Shown: in pieces, positions 60,041 to 64,000 of the stretch
Layout of the letters: every line of letters starts with the position of its first letter
How positions within the stretch are numbered: the first letter of the stretch is position 1
Source: CAXQZM01 sp965229645
GTDB taxonomy: Bacteria > Pseudomonadota > Alphaproteobacteria > UBA7985
Length of the DNA: 64,000 bases
NCBI GenBank assembly: GCA_965229645.1
Contig: OZ245893.1
Location: forward strand, 1,860,001-1,924,000
Reading direction: 5' to 3'
The notes under the pieces: generated by a model
Seen by the model: only the letters and a program-made list of their open reading frames with translations
The model's database searches: none
Told to the model about the DNA's origin: nothing
Program-made: the position numbers and the translations under genes

Positions 60041-60808
60041 TTAAGCCCCGAACTCCGCCCAGATGGGCGCATGATCGGAAGGCTTGCAACCGCGTTCGAC
60101 GCGCGCGTCTCGATCAACCCCTGCCGAAAGCAGGCGGTCGGCGAGTTGTGGGGTCACCAACATAAAATCAATGTTAAGACCTTGGTCTTTTTGGAAGCGG
60201 CCCGCCTTGAAATCCCAGAATGTAAAGTCGTGCGTATCGCCGCGCACTTCAGTCAGGCCGAGGTTTTTCATCGCAAACCAAGCCGCCCTGCTTTCGGGCT
60301 GCACATGCGCCTCCGTAGCGTTTTGGGCTTCATCCCACAGGTCTTGCGCAGTGGGGCACACATTGTAATCGCCGCCAAACAAGGCGGGAATTTCCAAGGC
60401 CAGCACCGCGGCCATGCGCGCGCGCAGGCGCTGCATCCAGGCCAGCTTGTATGGAAACTTAACAGGGTCTTCGATGGGATTGCCGTTGGGCAGATACAAA
60501 CAGGCCAGGCGAACGCCCGCAAAATCAACTTCCAAATAGCGGGCCTGGGCTTCGTCTTCCTCACCTGGGAGGCGGTCGATGACCCGCTCGCTCGGCCCTT
60601 TGGTGAGGATGGCGACGCCGTTGAACCCCTTTTGCCCGACCAGATGCGCCTGGTATCCTGCGGCCTGGGCGCGATCAAACGGGAAGGTATCGTCTTGTGC
60701 CTTTACTTCCTGGATGAGGACGGCATCGGGGTTCGCCGTTGCCAACCAGGGCCAAAAGTGGTCTGCGCGGGCCCGAATGCCCGCAACGTTGTAGGAACAG
60801 ACTTTCAT
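60041..60808 (-). CDS. xth: Exodeoxyribonuclease III
   Basis: This 255-residue AP endonuclease / 3'-exonuclease of base-excision repair starts at the ATG at 60808. Catalytic blocks are MKVCSYNVAGIRAR (Asn), VLIQEVKAQD (Glu), LYLPNGNP, FGGDYNVCPTAQD (Asp-x-Asn), and the C-terminal GLNIDFMLVTPQLADRL and PSDHAPIWAEF (Asp-His pair). The family is certain. It lies 13 bp after erpA on the same strand, so the two may be co-transcribed. Confidence 0.95.
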   Translation of the reverse strand: MKVCSYNVAGIRARADHFWPWLATANPDAVLIQEVKAQDDTFPFDRAQAAGYQAHLVGQKGFNGVAILTKGPSERVIDRLPGEEDEAQARYLEVDFAGVRLACLYLPNGNPIEDPVKFPYKLAWMQRLRARMAAVLALEIPALFGGDYNVCPTAQDLWDEAQNATEAHVQPESRAAWFAMKNLGLTEVRGDTHDFTFWDFKAGRFQKDQGLNIDFMLVTPQLADRLLSAGVDRDARVERGCKPSDHAPIWAEFGA

Positions 60809-60821
60809 CAGCTGGCTGGCC

Positions 60822-61151
60822 CTAGAGCAGCGAAAAACTGCTGCCACATCCGCACGAAGAGTTGGCGTTGGGGTTGTCGATCCGAAACGAGGCACCGATC
60901 AATTCCTGAACAAAGTCGACCTTCGCCCCATCCAAAAACGGCAGCGAGGTGTCGTCGACGACCATCTTGATGCCATCGGTCTCAAACACTTGATCGTCCC
61001 CATTGATCTGTTCGGCAAAGCCGATATCGTACTGAAACCCCGAGCAGCCCCCGCCCAACACGCCGACGCGCAGCATGAGCTTGGGGTTACCTTCCTGTTC
61101 TGCTAAGGTTGCAACGCGGGCGGCGGCGGCCGCTGTCAATTCAACTTTCAT
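60822..61151 (-). CDS. erpA: A-type iron-sulfur carrier (ErpA/IscA family)
   Basis: This 109-residue protein delivers Fe-S clusters to target enzymes. The three ligand cysteines are in LGGGCSGFQYDIG and at the C-terminus in SSCGCGSSF. The pattern fits ErpA/IscA/SufA; ErpA is favoured by its place next to dgt and xth, the usual order in alphaproteobacteria. It is divergent from dgt with only 23 bp between start codons. Likely clients in this window include IlvD and the Rieske oxygenase. Confidence 0.92.
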   Translation of the reverse strand: MKVELTAAAAARVATLAEQEGNPKLMLRVGVLGGGCSGFQYDIGFAEQINGDDQVFETDGIKMVVDDTSLPFLDGAKVDFVQELIGASFRIDNPNANSSCGCGSSFSLL

Positions 61152-61174
61152 GGGGCTTATGTAGGCAGGTCTGG

Positions 61175-62320
61175 ATGCAAAGCCAAGTTCTCACCGCACC
61201 TCTATACGCGCCTTACGCTGCCGACTGGCGTGCCTCGCAAGGACGCTTGTTTGCGGAAGGGTGCGACGATGTCCGTAGCCCCTATCAGCGCGACCGCGAC
61301 CGAATTTTGCATTCAGGAGCCTTTCGCAAACTGGCGCATAAGACGCAAGTTTTCGTGTTCCAGACGGGGGACTACTACCGATCCCGCTTGACCCACACCC
61401 TTGAGGTTGCCCAAGTTAGCCGCACACTGGCGCGAGCCTTGCAACTCGATGAAGATTTGGCCGAGGCTATCGCGCTCGGCCACGATCTCGGCCATCCTCC
61501 CTATGGCCATGCGGGCGAAGATGCTTTGAGCCGCGCGCGCAAGCGCCACGGTCTTGGGCCCTTTGACCACAATGCTCAAACGTTGCGGGTCATGACGGTG
61601 TTGGAGCAAAGCTACGGCGATTTCGATGGGCTCGATCTATCGTGGGAAACGCTGGAGGGCACTTTGAAGCACAACGGCCCCCTAGCAGGCCCCCCCGACC
61701 CGTTTGTCGCCAACCTGTGCGCGCAACGCGGGATCGACCCAGCGGCCTATCCCTGTTTGGAAGCCCAGGTCGCGGCCCTCAGCGACGATATGGCCTACTG
61801 CGCCCACGATTTGGACGATGGCCTGCGGGCTGCGCTATTCAATTTTGAGGACCTTCCCAGCTTGCCCCTGTTGGCGACCCGTGACTTGCCCGTCAAGCGC
61901 CAGCGCTTTGAATTGGTGCGGCAGGTCCTTCGCGCGAGCGTCAAGGATGTCGTGACCCATTCGCGAGCCCTGATCGCGCGATCCAAAGTCGGCAGTGCGG
62001 CGGCGGTGCGGGCCTTGGGCCGCCCCCTAATCCAGTTTTCTCCAGAGTTTTGGCAACAGCTGCGGGCCTTGCGTGCCTTCTTGTACGCAAATCTCTACCG
62101 GCATCCAGAAATCCTAGCCCCTCGGGCGCGTTGCGAGACCATGTTGGAGGCCCTGTTTGATCGCTACATGGCTGCCCCCGAACGCATGCCAGCACGCTGG
62201 AGCGCGCAGGCAAGGCACGGCAACGATTTGGGAACCAGCGTCACCGACTATCTAGCGGGGATGACCGATCGCTACGCCCAACAGGCCTTTGAACGCTTGA
62301 GTTATACCAGCGGCGACTGA
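61175..62320 (+). CDS. dgt: dGTP triphosphohydrolase-like protein; stop codon supplied by repeat
   Basis: This HD-domain nucleotidase of 381 residues hydrolyses dGTP or other dNTPs. Family motifs are SPYQRDRDRILHSGAFRKLAHKTQVF, YRSRLTHTLEVAQVSRTLARAL (H), AIALGHDLGHPPYGHAGE (HD), and LSDDMAYCAHDLDDGL (D). The start is the ATG at 61175; an upstream frame to 61109 runs into erpA. The last codons (TSGD) and stop lie in a 40-bp hairpin of the 195-bp element family that begins at 62305, so the native C-terminus is slightly changed. Confidence 0.92.
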   Translation: MQSQVLTAPLYAPYAADWRASQGRLFAEGCDDVRSPYQRDRDRILHSGAFRKLAHKTQVFVFQTGDYYRSRLTHTLEVAQVSRTLARALQLDEDLAEAIALGHDLGHPPYGHAGEDALSRARKRHGLGPFDHNAQTLRVMTVLEQSYGDFDGLDLSWETLEGTLKHNGPLAGPPDPFVANLCAQRGIDPAAYPCLEAQVAALSDDMAYCAHDLDDGLRAALFNFEDLPSLPLLATRDLPVKRQRFELVRQVLRASVKDVVTHSRALIARSKVGSAAAVRALGRPLIQFSPEFWQQLRALRAFLYANLYRHPEILAPRARCETMLEALFDRYMAAPERMPARWSAQARHGNDLGTSVTDYLAGMTDRYAQQAFERLSYTSGD

Positions 62321-62344
62321 GAAAGACTCTTTTGATCGCTGGTA
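62305..62344 (+). repeat. 40-bp end hairpin of the 195-bp element family
   Basis: TACCAGCGGCGACTGAG...TCGCTGGTA, preceded by TTA and followed by TAAGGCC, equals the left hairpin and first bases of a plus-orientation element. The remainder is gone. It overlaps the dgt stop codon. Confidence 0.82.
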
Positions 62345-62513
62345 TAAGGCCACGCGTCCCATAACCCGCTGTCAGCCGCAGACTTTCAGGCAAACATGCG
62401 GTACTTGGTCGTTTCGCCGTTTGGGTCCTTGGTCACAGTGCACGACAGTAGTTGCTGAGGGAGCCGATATGTGCTTGCGGTGGGGGCTCTGCAACAGTGA
62501 ATCGAGTATCCCC

Positions 62514-63833
62514 ATGATCCGCAAAACCATCGACTCCCTCAGCGCCCAGCTATCGAACAGCGTGCCATTAAGCAAGAACCGTCTTGAAGTTTTGAGCCTA
62601 ATGATTGTTGGAATGACCAGTTCTCGGACGCCGAATTTGAGTCACATAATACCAACGGCGAAAAAAGTTGACACTTTTTTGGCCGTTTTGTGTCTCACGG
62701 CAGAAACGCTTCGCGTTTCGCCTCCGACGGGGCCTTCGCTTATACCCCGAGGCGCTTTCGCGCTATTCTCGGGGCCGCTACGGGGGCCGCAGTCGCGGCC
62801 CTTATACCAGCGAACATAAGAGTCATTTTCAACCGCCGCTGGTATAAGTTCGAAACTTCCCACGGCAGCGAAAATTCCGAGCACCTATCGCCGTATTCAA
62901 CGTTTCTTCTCTGAAACAAACCTTGTTCAAGATTGGTCAGCATTACTGATTGTACAGATGCTTAACCTTCCAAAGAGCTGGGACCTTTGTCTTGACAGAA
63001 CCGACTGGAAGATAGGTTCCACACATATGAATATTCTGGTTCTCGCAGTTGTTACGCGGCGATATAGACTTCCGTTGATGTGGACCGTGTTGAATAAGCC
63101 AGGTTGCAGCAACACCGACCAACGCATTGATCTCATGAAGAGATATTTGAACTTATTCGGAGCAAGCAGCATCAAGACCCTGTTGGCGGACCGTGAATTT
63201 ATTGGCGCGGGGTGGTTGAGCTTTCTGGTTGAAAGTGGCGTCCAGACTGCGATCCGCCTCAGATCGAACCAGCGTGTTACTCTTGAGGATGGTACGCGTC
63301 AGAAATTGAGCGAAATAGTTGGGACCAAACGCACGCTTCAAACATTCAGAGGTTATCTTGAGAAAGACGAGCAAGGTAATCCCGTGTGGCTCAATTTTGC
63401 ATCCAAATACATTGAGGGCAAAAAACCTAGAAGAACTAGGGATCGGGAGGCCAAAAACAAATTCGGCGGAAAAGAACTTCTGATTGTCGCTACGAACGGA
63501 AATGCTGGTGATGCCATGAAAAGCTACAAACGTCGTTGGGCCATTGAGTGCCTATTTGCAGATGCAAAAACAAAAGGCTTCAATCTAGAGGACACGCGCT
63601 TAACAATCACTAAGAAAATCGATCTACTTATGAGTATTCTAGCATTGGCAATGACCTGGGCCACCAAAATTGGATCTGCAAAAATTGGAACAGCCCCGAG
63701 ACCACGAGGTTCTCACGGACGATACAAAAAGTCTGTCTTCAGAACCGGGTTTGACGAGCTTAGGCGGCTCATTCAGATGGAACCAGAAAAAGCATGCTGG
63801 TATTGGCGTAGGTCACGCCTGAGGACATCCTGA
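62514..63833 (+). pseudogene. IS4 transposase, interrupted by 195-bp element and with altered C-terminus
   Basis: The N-terminal 43 codons (MIRKTIDSLSAQLSNS...TPNLSH) are followed at 62650 by the 195-bp element; the gene resumes at 62848 with SSKLPTAAKIP in the intact copy's frame. Near the 3' end an extra A changes the tail from EPEKHAGIGVGHA to EPEKACWYWRRSRLRTS. The downstream frame from 62958 keeps all DDE blocks but lacks the N-terminus, so the transposase is not expected to work. Confidence 0.9.
62650..62844 (-). mobile_element. 195-bp hairpin element, full copy 7 inside IS4 (TAA duplication)
   Basis: In minus orientation it begins TACCAACGG and ends CGCTGGTA, flanked by TAA at 62647-62649 and 62845-62847. 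The empty site is seen directly in the intact IS4 copy at about 24905-24923 (GAGTCACATAAGTTCG), proving insertion and a 3-bp duplication. Confidence 0.96.
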
Positions 63834-64000
63834 GAAGCTACTGTCGTGCACTGTGACCGTTGGTATAAAATTCTTTCCCGCTTTCGACTTCCTCGACGAT
63901 CATTTCTTAGAGTGAAAGGGCGTTGCGTATGACTTCACCGTAAGACCCTGCTTCTGTCTTGTCTTTCAGTGCGGTGAGGCGCTCAAACGACTTGGCGGGA

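Larger units (their letters stand above)
62434..63855 (+). mobile_element. IS4-family element, second copy, carrying a 195-bp element
   Basis: The ends (CACAGTGCACGACAGTAG, inverted) match those of the copy at 24696-25918, and the body is nearly identical. After removal of the 195-bp element and 3-bp duplication it is 1,224 bp. The 9-base flanks (GTCCTTGGT left, ACCGTTGGT right; on the minus strand ACCAAGGAC and ACCAACGGT) agree at only 6 of 9 positions, so the duplication has decayed or been converted. Confidence 0.93.
62386..64000 (-). pseudogene. Ribbon-helix-helix (CopG-like) gene, split by IS4 copy 2, with nonsense codon; 5' end outside window
   Basis: On the minus strand from the window edge the frame reads PAKSFERLTALKDKTEAGSY, GEVIRNALSL, a stop (TAA at 63907-63909), then EMIVEEVESGKEFY in the same frame. 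The IS4 element follows at 63855-62434, and after it TKDPNGETTKYRMFA and a stop at 62386. Without the element and with a 9-bp duplication removed, the halves join in frame. The first block is a typical helix-turn-helix-like part of ribbon-helix-helix regulators. The stop, where other members have Tyr, and the insertion make it a pseudogene. Confidence 0.68.

Noticed and set aside
1..64000. tRNA or rRNA genes, including an island attachment site in a tRNA
   Set aside because: No cloverleaf with a T-psi-C arm and no rRNA-like stretch was noticed. A covariance-model search would settle this.

Overview
The window looks like a GC-rich alphaproteobacterial chromosome, probably Rhodospirillales-like; this is inferred from gene order, since no rRNA or tRNA was seen. 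The supporting evidence is the run scpB-(ABC ATPase)-tatABC-serS-pcm-LysM/M23 protein, the dnaK-dnaJ pair behind a heat-shock-type promoter, the group xth-erpA-dgt, and many ABC and TRAP uptake genes with catabolic dehydrogenases.

Layout. 1-3228 (minus): a sugar-type ABC importer with ATPase, permease and binding protein. 3456-4172: a toxin-antitoxin remnant whose toxin gene carries a 195-bp mobile repeat. 4354-8759: a ZIP metal transporter, then a minus-strand group of GntR regulator, luciferase-like monooxygenase, glutathione transferase and alpha/beta hydrolase. 8901-17942 (plus): a catabolic operon with three Gfo/Idh/MocA dehydrogenases, a DctPQM TRAP transporter, a QuiC-type 3-dehydroshikimate dehydratase fused to an HPPD-like domain, and one unrecognised protein. 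A 7+7 bp inverted repeat lies between the regulator and the operon.

17955-30015 is a graveyard of insertion sequences (IS66, ISAs1, IS630, IS4, IS1 and IS1380 types). It encloses two lower-GC accessory cassettes. The first is a membrane-anchored GTPase with a truncated partner. The second is a four-gene operon: a GNAT/PUA-like protein, a P-loop kinase, a membrane protein and a methyltransferase. In that operon the kinase is split exactly by an IS630 element and the membrane protein exactly by an IS4 element, and removing each element restores the reading frame. The island ends 13 bp before scpB, and no scpA is present.

30029-44424: housekeeping (scpB, tatABC, serS, pcm, NlpD-like protein, glutaredoxin, dnaJ, dnaK, holA), then a Rieske oxygenase and a CitE-like lyase. 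44920-50529: ilvD, a CaiD-like enoyl-CoA hydratase, an NDP-forming acyl-CoA synthetase and a TauE-type exporter. 50641-59517: a giant surface protein of about 2,960 residues with BspA-like repeats, 19 Ig-like repeats and a C-terminal beta-barrel. 60041-62320: xth, erpA, dgt. The window ends in a ribbon-helix-helix gene split by a second copy of the IS4 element.

The most striking thread is a previously unnamed (to me) 195-bp non-coding element. It occurs six times at full length, each copy flanked by a 3-bp T-N-A target duplication. It sits inside an IS66 transposase gene, an IS4 transposase gene and a toxin gene, so it has clearly moved. It folds into a chain of hairpins whose arms differ between copies in a compensatory way. 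It also supplies the stop codon of one gene, and a fragment of it supplies the stop codon of another.
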